Shown: in pieces, positions 43,268-52,281 of the stretch
How the letters are laid out: every line of letters starts with the position of its first letter
How positions within the stretch are numbered: the stretch's first letter is position 1
Source: Trichomonas vaginalis G3
Lineage: Eukaryota; Parabasalia; Trichomonadida; Trichomonadidae
Reading direction: 5' to 3'
Assembly: GCF_026262505.1 (NCBI RefSeq)
Contig: NC_067205.1
Location: 20,891,645-20,955,644, forward strand
DNA length: 64,000 bases
The notes under the pieces: model-generated
Databases searched by the model: none
The model's input: only the letters and a program-made list of their open reading frames with translations
What the model was told of the DNA's origin: nothing
Made by a program: the position numbers and the translations under genes

Positions 43268-44853
43268 ATGGATAACGTAGATTTAGAAATTTTAATTGAT
43301 GATTTAGTATTTTATCAAAATTTTCTTAATTATTATGAATTAAAATCATATCTCCAAAAACATAATAACAATATAACGGGTGATGATATGGGTTATTATT
43401 ATCGGTATTATAAAAATGAAATTTGAAATATCATGATAAAATAATTTCTAAAATTAAAGACAAAATTAAAAATAATGAATATACAAAGGGAAAAACTAAA
43501 TCACAACTTAAACAATTGAAAGATTTCAAAAATAAAGTATTAACAGAAGAAGATATTGATGAATTATATAAATTATATAATCCTGAGCCGCAAAAGCCAA
43601 AGGAACAAAAGCCAAAGAAGAAAAAGCCGAAAACAACACCAAAAGAGAAAGTAGCAAATGTTCAACAGCTAAAGGTGCAAAACACCCAGGTCCTTCAGAC
43701 CATAAATGATGCACAAGCTTTAATTTATGATTCATTAGTTAAACCATATTCAGCCCGACTTTTAAATGAAGATCAACTTTGGAATTCATCCTTCAACATA
43801 AACTCGAAGCGGGAAAGTATATCAAACCTTTATATACAACATATTTAAAACAAATGAATAGAATACATCCAGAATTAATGAAGGGGGAATGAAATCCAAA
43901 ACTTCATCATCCAAAATCAAAGCAGATAAAATTAAATCACTTGCAATACCAAAACCTCCAACGGTAGTACCTCCTCCTTCAGTTAATCCTTCATCATTCA
44001 CTTTATTATATCCATTTCAAACATTAAAGAAGCAAAAAGATTTTAAAAAGGATTTCAAAATATTAAATAAACCAACTGACCCAAAAATTCAACCGTTAAA
44101 GGAAAAATTTAGTCGCCCTTCATTTGCACCATATCCATATTCATACGAAATCGATCATTTAGAATATTCAAAAGGAAACGTTACTTATTTATTTGCCATT
44201 AACATTAACACCAGATATTTATATTGCATTCCGGTGAAAGGGAAAACAGAACAGGAAACAAGAAGAGCTATACAATACTTACTAGATCATGAAAGAGTAG
44301 ATAATATAAGGGGTGATGGTGATAAAGGATTTCAGGCAGCTATGGCTCATTATTTCCCACAAATTAATTTTTACTTTTCATCCTCTCCATATACGTTTCA
44401 TAATAAAATAGTTGATGCGGTAATGAGAACTCTTAGAGATGCGTTAGGGTTAACGGTCAGATATACTGGGATGGAAATCATAACTCCATCATACAACAGT
44501 TAGTATATTATTACAATAATACATGGCATAGAACTATAAACATGAAACCAGTGGAAATGAAAAATGATATTTCAAAAGAATGGGAATATATTAGAAAGCA
44601 AATGGAAAGGTTAAATGATGTTAAACGTGAACAAATTAATTCGGGGCTCATGAATTTTAAACAAGGGGATAAAGTTTTGATTCATCTCGATTATGGAAAA
44701 ACTGATAAATCAATGACAAAAAGAAGACGAAGATTTGACACAATAGCTGAATTTGTTAGATATATTAACGGCAATGCATTAGTTGAGGTTAACAATAAAT
44801 TAATAGAAATTCCGATTTATTTTATTACTCCATTATATTTAAATAATATTTAA
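43268..44853 (+). pseudogene. retroviral-type integrase, copy B (few frameshifts)
   Basis: Starts at ATG 43268 after TTTATTTTATTTTTATATAA. A one-base loss at ~43424 and others near 43780-43890 break the N-terminal extension. The core (43889-44503) is open, with YEIDHLEYSKGNVTYLFAIN, GDGDKGFQ and KIVDAVMRTLRDAL. Asp sits where DDE integrases have Glu, and the spacing to the previous Asp is about 30 residues. At ~44447 (GGGTTAACGG) the frame shifts by -1 and continues through QQLVYYYNNTWHRTINMKP and the C-terminal SH3-like part (44542-44853). The same shift is in copy A. The protein would be about 525 residues, longer than most Polinton integrases because of the N-terminal part. Confidence 0.87.
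43674..43701. repeat. double-hairpin insert in integrase (copy B)
   Basis: GGTG-CAAAA-CACC then CA then GGTC-CTTCA-GACC. Both stems are perfect. Relative to copy A the 3' side of stem 1 is CACC instead of CGCC, a change that restores pairing. Confidence 0.75.
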
Positions 44854-44872
44854 TTTTTTTATTTCGTAAGAA

Positions 44873-45169
44873 ATGAGTGACAACGAAGCATCCAAGAGTC
44901 CTGATTCAATTAAGATTCAGAGTCCAGACGATGAATATAAAAAGAAACTAAACAGAATTAAATCAAAAATATGCTATTACAAAAAGAAGCCGCAATGTGG
45001 TGGGGCTGAAAACGATAAAGAGAGGAAAGAAATAATCGAAAAATTAGAAACTTACCGTTCAATCCTTAAACTGAGTGAAGCAAAAATAAAAGAATTTAAT
45101 AGAATAAATAAATTGATTGGAAGAGATGAATTTAATAAAGATGAATTTTTAAACTCAATCCAAATTTAA
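44873..45169 (+). CDS. Polinton small coiled-coil protein (copy B)
   Basis: 98 residues, same as A 22410-22730 minus eight residues removed by a 24-bp in-frame deletion. Helical, Lys/Glu-rich (AENDKERKEIIEKLETYRSI, KEFNRINKLIGRDEFNKDEF). It may bind nucleic acid through its basic patch (KSKICYYKKKP), but this is not proven. The stop overlaps the convergent small gene at 45166 by four bases. Confidence 0.65.
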   Translation: MSDNEASKSPDSIKIQSPDDEYKKKLNRIKSKICYYKKKPQCGGAENDKERKEIIEKLETYRSILKLSEAKIKEFNRINKLIGRDEFNKDEFLNSIQI

Positions 45170-45330
45170 TTTTTATTCCTCTTTGACAACGTATCTCTTT
45201 CCATCATTACTGCATAACCACATTTTCTCAATTTTAGTGGTTTGTTATTTTTAACATGTTCTTGCATCATTTTTATCATTTCCTCCCTTGTTATGATTCG
45301 TGGTAAATTTTGAGCTTGTGGGGTATTCAT
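45166..45330 (-). CDS. Polinton 54-residue basic protein, small-gene family member 1
   Basis: ATG 45330 follows TTTTTATTTTTATCATAA. Basic and Met-rich, with the family motif RIITREEMIKMM near residue 11 and a C-terminal LKLRKCGYAVMMERD. Related by that motif and by its upstream region to the two broken genes at 46815-47000 and 47001-47186. Function unknown. Lost from copy A with the 2.6-kb deletion. Confidence 0.55.
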   Translation of the reverse strand: MNTPQAQNLPRIITREEMIKMMQEHVKNNKPLKLRKCGYAVMMERDTLSKRNKN

Positions 45331-45372
45331 TTATGATAAAAATAAAAATTTAAATTATGCCGTTCTAAAGTT

Positions 45373-45538
45373 TGTGACAACATGACATTTTGACAACATC
45401 ATGGGTTATTCAATAATTAATTATTTTTGAAGAACTGAAGGGGTCACCAGGTCACCAGGTCACCAGGTCATTTAACTTCTCTGAAAAAATGTGACAACAT
45501 GACATTTTGACAACATCATGGGTTATTCAATAATTAAT
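45373..45538. repeat. 49-bp direct repeats with a triplicated 8-mer between them
   Basis: 45373-45421 and 45490-45538 are identical (TGTGACAACATGACATTTTG ... ATAATTAAT). Between them GGTCACCA is repeated three times (45442-45470). Part of this block is found inverted at 46717-46770, so the ~1.2 kb between is bounded by inverted repeats. Confidence 0.8.
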
Positions 45539-45696
45539 AAAAGATCTTGCTTTATCTTCTGGATTTCTGTTTCAAAAGTATATGAAGAAGGAATAAAGCT
45601 TTTCATCTCTACCAACATTGACGTAGGATTCATGACTAGCGAGTTTGGTGCTGTAGTTGTGGCTTGAATTGTTGTTGTGCCGATTGTTGAAATCAT
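45523..45696 (-). CDS. Polinton 57-residue protein, unknown
   Basis: ATG 45696 lies downstream of TTATTTTTATTTTGTATAA, the element's start motif; an in-frame ATG at 45774 would add a Lys/Leu stretch across that motif and is rejected. Thr-rich (MISTIGTTTIQATTTAPNSL) with a C-terminal helix. Its 3' end lies in the second 49-bp repeat. No family recognised. Confidence 0.45.
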   Translation of the reverse strand: MISTIGTTTIQATTTAPNSLVMNPTSMLVEMKSFIPSSYTFETEIQKIKQDLLLIIE

Positions 45697-45805
45697 ATCT
45701 TTTATACAAAATAAAAATAATTTTAAAACTAATTTTAAAACTAACTTTATTTTTTCTATCTTAAGGAAATTCATGAAAATTCACGAGAAAGCTAAAGCAA
45801 TCTGA

Positions 45806-45860
45806 GCCGCTAAGTGGTGAGGGTGAAAAAACAGGTGAAAAAACAGGTGAGATCTCACCT
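45806..45860. repeat. degenerate double-hairpin and palindrome
   Basis: GCCGC-TAA-GTGGT (45806-45818, pairs with wobbles), then direct repeats of AAAAAACAGGTGA, then the perfect palindrome AGGTGAGATCTCACCT (45845-45860). The first hairpin matches the family seen at 30309 (GCCGCTAAGCGGC). Confidence 0.55.
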
Positions 45861-45980
45861 CTTCACCTAAAATATATTTTTTTGGAATTTTTGTTGAAAA
45901 CTCAACAGTTTGACACATGCCATATGCCATTTTACTCAGAATTTTGTGCTGAATTCAATAAAAATAAATGGTTCATTTAC

Positions 45981-46208
45981 TCACAATATTTTTGTACAAA
46001 ACGACCCCAAACTTTTAACTTCTTTTCTGCAGTTTCTAAATGCTATCTTAGCGAGTTCATATTCTCTAAATTCTCTCTTTAAATCTTCTTGTTCCCATTG
46101 ATCTAGTTCGTATGGAGAATCTCTATAACCATAACATATCTCACGTTCATGTTCTAATTGTTTTTCGCACATTTTTCTCACTTCTTCTTCAAACAAATGT
46201 TTAGCCAT
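45981..46208 (-). CDS. 75-residue charged open frame, probably the 3' part of the KilA-N gene
   Basis: MAKHLFEEEVRKMCEKQLEH ... helical and highly charged. It has no start motif of its own and follows directly from the KilA-N pseudogene on the same strand, so it is more likely the coiled-coil C-terminal part of that gene in a shifted frame than a separate gene. Confidence 0.4.
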   Translation of the reverse strand: MAKHLFEEEVRKMCEKQLEHEREICYGYRDSPYELDQWEQEDLKREFREYELAKIAFRNCRKEVKSLGSFCTKIL

Positions 46209-46248
46209 TTTCTACTGTATCTTCGAGTTCTTCTTCATCTAAACTTCT

Positions 46249-46652
46249 TCATGAACTTTCTTGTCTTATGGAGTCCATAATTTTTCCAACTGCTATGCAA
46301 TATTTTGGAGAAAGCCCACATTGCTATATAGTTTTATAAGTCTTGGGTCTACATACGTTCTCTAACCTGCTTTTGATTTCATCAGGAATTCCTGCATGAA
46401 TTTTGTATAAAAAGCAACAGTCCGAATTCCGGCGGTTGCTATATTCTTTTCACAAAACGCCTTATAATACTCTTCCCAGGACTTATTTTCCAACAACTTT
46501 CTAAAGTCTTTCCTAAACTGCTGACACATCTTTGTTGCATTAATGTAACCATCCTTGTCTCTACGTAAGACTTCAATACCATTATAAGTGCCTTTTTGTG
46601 AATGTTTTCGCCATTAGATTTGTTCGTGAAACGTCTGTGCTTCGACTGACAT
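46249..46652 (-). pseudogene. KilA-N domain protein (broken)
   Basis: ATG 46652 is preceded by TTTTATTTTGTATGTAAGAA. After 12 codons comes TAA, then the same frame reads IEVLRRDKDGYINATKMCQQ followed by FRKDFRKLLENKSWEEYY and a spacer, then TAG, YVDPRLIKLY, and a shifted frame with LSPKYCIAVGKIMDSI. GYINATKMC and the later 'P.L......WLSP.F...V..W' pattern are the hallmarks of KilA-N, a DNA-binding domain of large DNA viruses and phages. Two in-frame stops and one frameshift make it non-functional as read. It lies in a segment bounded by inverted repeats, absent from copy A. Confidence 0.72.
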
Positions 46653-46814
46653 TTCTGTTTCTTACATACAAAATAAAAAAAAATAAAAATAATTCATAAA
46701 TGCCTTCCTCCTGAACTGTTGTCAAAATGTCATGTTGTCATCATTTTTAAGAGAAGTTAATTAACCTGGTAGCACATGGTAACATGGTAGTAGTGAAATA
46801 AAATTTGTTATCAG

Positions 46815-47000
46815 TTATTTTATCATCATTTTATTAAGTTCATCTTTAGTTAATAATTTGAATGGATTCGCTAATGTTCCACCTTGAGTCACAAACACTT
46901 GCCCCGGCTAATTGTGAAGAACCTGGGATAAGATACTCCATGAAATGATTTCATTGGTATCATTAATTTAGAAATTAGTTGGCTTAATTAATTTTGTCAT
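46815..47000 (-). pseudogene. Polinton small-gene family member 2 (two in-frame stops)
   Basis: ATG 47000 directly abuts the stop of the upstream small gene (TAA-ATG). Exactly 62 codons, with TAA at codon 11 and TAG at codon ~31. The C-terminal GGTLANPFKLLTKDELNKMM carries the family motif. Start motif TTTTATTTTTATCATAA overlaps the end of the previous gene. Confidence 0.5.
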
Positions 47001-47186
47001 TTATGATAAAAATAAAATGCATAATTTAAATTTTTTTCTTTTCTCATTTTTCTCATTTTTCATCCTGTTTGGTTTCAGCAACTTTTCAAGTTGTTGTCTT
47101 GTCAGTAACTTTAATTTTAACTTTGGATCAAATATTGGGTTTCCATCTTATATCTCTTCCATAACACCATATGGTAGAATCTTCAT
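47001..47186 (-). pseudogene. Polinton small-gene family member 3 (one in-frame stop)
   Basis: 62 codons like its neighbour, with TAA at codon 13. The rest reads GNPIFDPKLKLKLLTRQQLEK followed by a basic tail. The upstream region (AAAATAAAAATTTAAATTAT...) is the same as that of member 1 at 45331 on, so gene and promoter were duplicated together. Confidence 0.5.
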
Positions 47187-47221
47187 TTATACTTAAAATA
47201 AAAATTTAAATTATGCCGTTC

Positions 47222-47250
47222 GCTCTTTTGGAGCTCAGGACTTTCAGTCC
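47222..47250. repeat. double-hairpin insert flanked by CCGTTC repeats
   Basis: GCTC-TTTTG-GAGC, TCA, GGACT-TTC-AGTCC. The duplicated promoter block at 45357-45372 has an uninterrupted ATGCCGTTCTAAAG, so the insert can be seen as a gain within a duplicated sequence. CCGTTC flanks it on both sides, compatible with a target duplication. Confidence 0.75.
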
Positions 47251-47282
47251 GTTCTAAAGTTTGTTTCACAAACATTGAGCGT

Positions 47283-49421
47283 TCATTGAACTCTATACCA
47301 TGCAAATACAGTCATAAATGGTGGCATATAATCTTCACCCGAGCCTGTTGGATTTGTTGTGAAAGTATGGGCATGATTTCCTGTGGTTCCACAGAAAATA
47401 CCTGCGCTTGAATCTACTGGGTCGCTTGAAATCATATCTATCCATTCCCTGTCTATCCGAACCTGCTGCAAGATTTCTATAACCTCTTTTTGTTATTGAA
47501 TGTGAATGATTACCTGTTGTGTTTGTAGTTCCCGTATGAGTGTGCGGTGGAAGGTTTGCTTCTTTAATTTTCTTCGAACCTCCTGTTTGCTTTGAAGAGT
47601 TAGCACAGTATAAGAATTTATCTACAATCTGCTTCCACGTACCAAAACCTAAAACTGTTACTGGATGTGTTGAGTTCATTGACGTATAAATAGAACCAAT
47701 GGGGTAAATCATCTCAAGAATTGTATTTAATCCATTATGAATATTGAATTTATTATATAATATTGAATTTGGGTGAGTATTTAAAACTGGTCTTGTTATC
47801 AATATTAACGTATTATTTTTGAAAATTGCTTTTCTAACATCTTGAAATTTTGTGATTTCAGACCAGTTTCTTCCATCACTACTGATGTTTACTATATCAC
47901 CACATCCTAAAGCAATGAAATACCCATCAATATAAAATAAATTTGTAAATCTATAATTTCGAGTAAGTTTTGGAGTGAATGAATAAACCAATTCCCAATT
48001 TGATAAATCCTGTGATAAATAAATATGTCTGTTATAACTTACAGGATATGAATAGAACCATCCCTGAAACGAGAACACAAACATTTGATCCATAACATAA
48101 AGCTTCAATGTCTCCATCAGCTTGAAAAATTTGTTCAAATTGACCTTGTGGTATTGAAGATGATCTATAAATTTTATCATTTTGTAGGATAAAATACATG
48201 TTGTTAATGTAATACCACTTACTTGTATAACAATTTCCAAATCTGATGACATCATACTAAACATATAATAATTTATCCCATCCTCACTAATGAAAATTTG
48301 ATTGACTTCATAAATTAGTACCCATTTATTATTAACGCATCTAATAGGATTATTTGGATATTTAAATTTAGCATCTTGATTTAAATTACATTTGAACCAT
48401 TGGATACAATCGAATGAATAACAAGGGCAAAAATCATCTCCAACCGTTATCATTCCCATAAATTTACCGTTATTATATTCAACATATAAAATTCTTGGAT
48501 TAATGATTGGCTTTCGTGTATCAGGATTCCAAACAGATGGAGTAAATGATTCATAGTTTTTAAAATCATTTGTTTTAAAATAATAAAGCACTCCAGCTGT
48601 ATAAAATAAATACATGGTCACTCCATCGAAACATATCCATTCAAAAGAATCTATATCAAAGGTTTTATCTGATGATTTCATAAAATTTAAAAATGGTGGA
48701 GTAAAATAGACCTCTGATTGTTTTATTTCTTCATTAACAAATGATATATCAGCTTTCTTTGCTAACTCAGTATTAATGAATGAAATAACTTTTTCCTTAT
48801 CTGCTTTCTTCATTAACTCATTGTTAACATATGTTTTATCTGCTTTAAGGTCTAAACATCCTGAAACCCATTCTGTATCAGCTTTAACTTTAAAAGTCTC
48901 CAATGTCCATTCATGATACCATTCAACCTTTTCTTTAATTTCATTATCTTTTTCATCAACATAAACCAAATTTGCCTTCTTATTTAATTCACTATCCACA
49001 TATTCCTTATCTGCTTTCTTCATTAACTCACTATCCACATATTCCTTATCCACCTTCTTCATTATGTCATTTAGGAAACCTTCTATGAATTCCTCATTTA
49101 AATTAAATCTTCCAATCTTCAAAACTTTAGGAAATGCATTTAATGCGTAATATCTCTGTTCTTCTGGTGGAATTGATGTTATATCATCCGTTATACCTTT
49201 AATTTTAGAATTCATAAATAAAATTTCTTTTATATTTGATATCACTGCACCACCTTTGCAAACGAATTCGAAATGGTCATTTTTCAATATACTATCTCCA
49301 AATCTCCATATTTCAACCTTTGCGTTTGTTCTGCCGTCTTTGAATTATATGCATATGTGGCGTATGTAATGGTCTGAAGGACCTGGGCGTTTTGCGCCTT
49401 AAGTTGCTGTTGTTTAATCAT
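47283..49421 (-). pseudogene. phage-like tail-fibre protein with C-terminal collar domain, copy B
   Basis: About 710 residues if frames are followed. N-terminal domain (with a double-hairpin insert near the start, 49371-49398), then KADKEYVDSELMKKADKEYV repeats, a beta-rich Asp-box region (SSDGRNWSEI), then PIGSIYTSMNSTHPVTVLGF, GTWKQIVDKFLY and His-rich loops PPHTHTGTT, GNHSHS, GNHAHTF, ending YMPPFMTVFAWYRVQ. That C-terminus is the tail-collar/receptor-binding pattern of bacteriophage tail fibres, with paired His that bind metal in phage homologues. Lesions: +2 bases near 49290, two mutually compensating shifts at ~48055 and ~48230, and one base near 47465. Copy A lacks the collar. Likely role: spike or fibre of the virion recognising a host surface. 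Confidence 0.82.
49371..49398. repeat. double-hairpin insert in tail-fibre gene (copy B)
   Basis: GGTC-TGAAG-GACC then TG and GGCG-TTTTG-CGCC; both stems perfect. It is the reverse complement of the integrase insert at 43674-43701. In copy A (24596-24623) one base in each stem has changed. Confidence 0.75.
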
Positions 49422-49445
49422 TTATTACGATTTAAAAATAAATAT

Positions 49446-50156
49446 TTAATCCGTTATCTCATCAGCTATTTTCTCTATTTGAAATTGCCATAATATTTCA
49501 TTTATAAATTCTAAATCACAATCAAATAGGTCAGTTATTCTAAATTTAATATTTGATAAATCTTTTGAATGAAGAATAAATGAATTCCCGGATAATTGAA
49601 ACGGATATGATAAAGAAAATGTGTTTAAGTTGATGGATAAAATGTTTTGTATTGATGGGTAAGAGTTAGGGTCTAATGTTTGATGTGAAAATCTCATTGG
49701 GGTATTAACTTTATCACATTTGATTAAAATGAAATTGGAACCAGTGTCAGAATACAAAACATCCCCAACATCTTTTTCAAAATTTAATATCCCCAACAAT
49801 GAACGAAGATGAGGAGTACAAAATTTAATTTTCAGCGGAAATTTAATAAGGTTATTTATTTCATCAAGTTCAAAAAGTTTATCAGGTTTTGATTTAAAAT
49901 TTTCTTCATACCATACGATAAATGATTCATTTAAATAACTTAAAATCATGTTAATATCCCATTTCACTATCACATTATTTATATACATATCATACGTTTT
50001 TTCAAGGTCATCTTTAATAAATGATATATAATCTGAAGGGTCTAAAAGAATGGGATTAAATTTACCACTCACAGAAACGAGAGTAACATTATAAATTCCG
50101 CTAACTGTTAAATTTAATTCACAGTTATTATTCGAAATAATATTGATAATTGAGAT
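49446..50156 (-). pseudogene. Polinton unknown protein (~236 residues), copy B, start codon lost
   Basis: The frame is continuous from 50156 to TAA 49446, but the initiating codon is ATC where copy A has ATG (25381); the first alternative would be GTG at 50072. Beta-rich, with ESFIVWYEENFKSKPDKLFE and FCTPHLRSLLGILNFEKDVG. No family recognised. Except for the start codon this is the better copy. It shares the 20-bp promoter with the gene at 50177. Confidence 0.6.
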
Positions 50157-50176
50157 TTTTTATTACGAATAAAAAT
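50157..50176. promoter_or_regulatory. 20-bp bidirectional promoter (copy B)
   Basis: TTTTTATTACGAATAAAAAT between divergent starts. It differs from copy A at one position (GATTA against GAATA), still leaving T-rich and TTACGA/TCGTAA words on both strands. Confidence 0.6.
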
Positions 50177-50655
50177 ATGGTAAAGCGTTATTTTCCAGTG
50201 ATAAATAAAACTAGAATAAGATTATCTCAAGAATTCATAAATTCAACGAATAAGAAATTCATTCATGTTATAAATTTTAGTGTTTCAGAAAATATGAGTC
50301 AGTGTCATATTCATCAACAGGTTATATTTCACTTCATTCAAATTTAGTTCAATCAAACCCATATAATGACCATTTCATAAGATTTTCAGATGGTATTAAA
50401 AATGTAATTGATAGATTAAAATATGAACAGATTGACAATATCGAATTTTTGGAATTTTGGTTTAAATATCCCGATGGAAAAAAGATTGAAGTTAAAGATA
50501 AAGCTGATACTATAACAAAAACAATTACAATGACCGATCCGGATAGTGGGGAACAAAAAGAAATAAAACAAACGATAGAAACTGGTGAAAGGTCAATTAT
50601 TATTGATTATGATTCAAAGGATTATTATTCGATAATGTTAATGCTTGAATATTAA
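50177..50655 (+). pseudogene. Polinton unknown protein, possible minor capsid, copy B (one-base deletion)
   Basis: Starts VKRYFPVINKTRIRLSQEFI. A lost T near 50284 (GTGTTTCAG against GTGTTTTCAG) breaks the frame; from 50302 the remaining 117 codons are open to the same end as copy A. Copies A and B are broken at different sites, so the ancestral gene can be read by comparison. Beta-rich, ~159 residues; the capsid role is speculative. Confidence 0.5.
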
Positions 50656-51319
50656 ATAGCCTTAACAAAGAATTTTTCAAGTGATATTTTATATTCATCA
50701 ACTATTTTATTATAAATATCATTATATGTTAAATGAAGTTCAGTTGTTGTTCCGTTCTTTGATATCTTAATTGTGCTAATATCCTTTATAGGATTTATTT
50801 TTGCAACTGTTCCGCAGCATGAAACCTCATCATCTATGAAAAATTGAATCTTAACGTCTGAATCTTGAACATCACAAAGAATGGCGATAATGTGAATTAA
50901 TGATTCATAAGGTAAAATAATTAAACCGGATTGGTCAATTAAATTTATTATTGAATCATAATTATTAATTATTATATCACGGTAAATTTTCATTAATTCA
51001 GAATTAATGTCTATTTTATATGGGTTCTCGATGTTTGATGAAAGAGGTGGGGGTATGTTGGATAAGTGGGAATTTCAACAGGTTCTTTACCGGGTTCAGA
51101 TAAAATGATTGGGTCTCCATCTTCTTTATTTTGCTCCTCCTCCTTTTTCGGTAAGTCACGAGTTAATAAATTTGGTTGAGTTGCTGACCTTGTTAATTCG
51201 GGGCTAACATTAACTTTAACATTTTGAATAATTCGTGATTTATCATCATTTACGTTATAACCAACCGTAATCTCTGCTTTTGCGTTAGTGTTCTTTTGAC
51301 TAGTGAAACGTCTTCTCAT
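50652..51319 (-). pseudogene. Polinton unknown protein (~222 residues), copy B (one frameshift)
   Basis: ATG 51319: RRRFTSQKNTNAKAEITVGY (basic N-terminus), an acidic Pro-rich linker, then the beta-rich domain. One base differs in the G-run near 51050 (GGTGGGGGTATG here, GGCGGGGGGTATG in A), splitting the frame at ~51011. The C-terminus EYKISLEKFFVKAI is intact. Four-base overlap with the convergent gene. Confidence 0.55.
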
Positions 51320-51351
51320 TTATATTCGAATAAAAAAATATATTTAAACTT

Positions 51352-52251
51352 TTATTTTGCTGGAACTTTTGAATCTATTATTCCCTGTATTTGTTCATGA
51401 AGTTGATTTTTAGCTGTTTCATTGTAATTAATAGACCTAATATATTCATTAATTGCATTCTTATAATCATCTGATTTCTCAAATTTTCTTTTATCTGATT
51501 CCTTAACTAAATCATAAGTTAAACCTCGTTGCTGATATAATGGTTTCTTAATTAAATCTTTGAATGCTTGAGATAAAGCACCTGATGCAATTCTTGCTAC
51601 TATAATTGGTTGGAATTGCTGTTTAAGTTCATCTTTAACATTTGCGAAAACTGGATCGAATAAAGCAACTTTAAAGAATTTCTTAGCTGAAATTTCAGGT
51701 CTAATATTTGCATATTGACCATCAAACTGGTTAGAATATCGTGGTAATCCATCCGGTCCCTCTTCAATAGCATTTAATTCTTCATTGAAATAAGAATATG
51801 GATTATGACGGTATGAATTAATTGGACCATTTTCACCTTCTCCAATGTATTGTTTAACAGCTTTTCCATTTTCATCAAATTGCATAGGATAACGTTCATT
51901 ATATGCTTTACGTTTAGGATAATCAGATATAGTTAATTTGTAACCATTTATGACTTTAATATTACCTTGACCATCAGTAACGAAAACTTCATTTATACCA
52001 TCAGGTTTTCCATTTGGACCCGTAATGTCTGCTTCGTGTGCTTCCCAATTTGGACCATGACGTTTGGCATATGCTTGAGCTTCTGGTAATGTTAAAACGT
52101 TTCTCATTTGTTTAACATCTTTTTGAAGACCAGCAACAATATGAACTAATTCTTTCATTCCATCAGGAACTTTCATAGTTCTATTATATGCACCCTTTTT
52201 GTTTGTCCCTTGTTTTAATGGAACCTGTAGAAGATTTGCTATTTCTGTCAT
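51352..52251 (-). CDS. Polinton conserved 299-residue protein (intact)
   Basis: Same as A 26581-27480, with few residue changes (for example Q/H, T/S, E/H near the C-terminus). It is among the few larger genes open in both copies. Basic N-terminus, a loop domain with [20 protein letters not shown], and a helical C-terminal half. Function unknown; probably a virion or assembly protein from its neighbours. Confidence 0.7.
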   Translation of the reverse strand: MTEIANLLQVPLKQGTNKKGAYNRTMKVPDGMKELVHIVAGLQKDVKQMRNVLTLPEAQAYAKRHGPNWEAHEADITGPNGKPDGINEVFVTDGQGNIKVINGYKLTISDYPKRKAYNERYPMQFDENGKAVKQYIGEGENGPINSYRHNPYSYFNEELNAIEEGPDGLPRYSNQFDGQYANIRPEISAKKFFKVALFDPVFANVKDELKQQFQPIIVARIASGALSQAFKDLIKKPLYQQRGLTYDLVKESDKRKFEKSDDYKNAINEYIRSINYNETAKNQLHEQIQGIIDSKVPAK

Positions 52252-52281
52252 GTTTAATTATAAATAAAAAATAAAAATTAA

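Noticed and set aside
45373-45538. CRISPR-like array (two 49-bp repeats and three 8-mers)
   Set aside because: Only two long repeats, unequal spacing, no further units, and a eukaryotic transposon context.
45882-46101. Two overlapping plus-strand frames of about 65 codons
   Set aside because: They are antisense to the charged frame at 45981-46208, with no start motif and no features.
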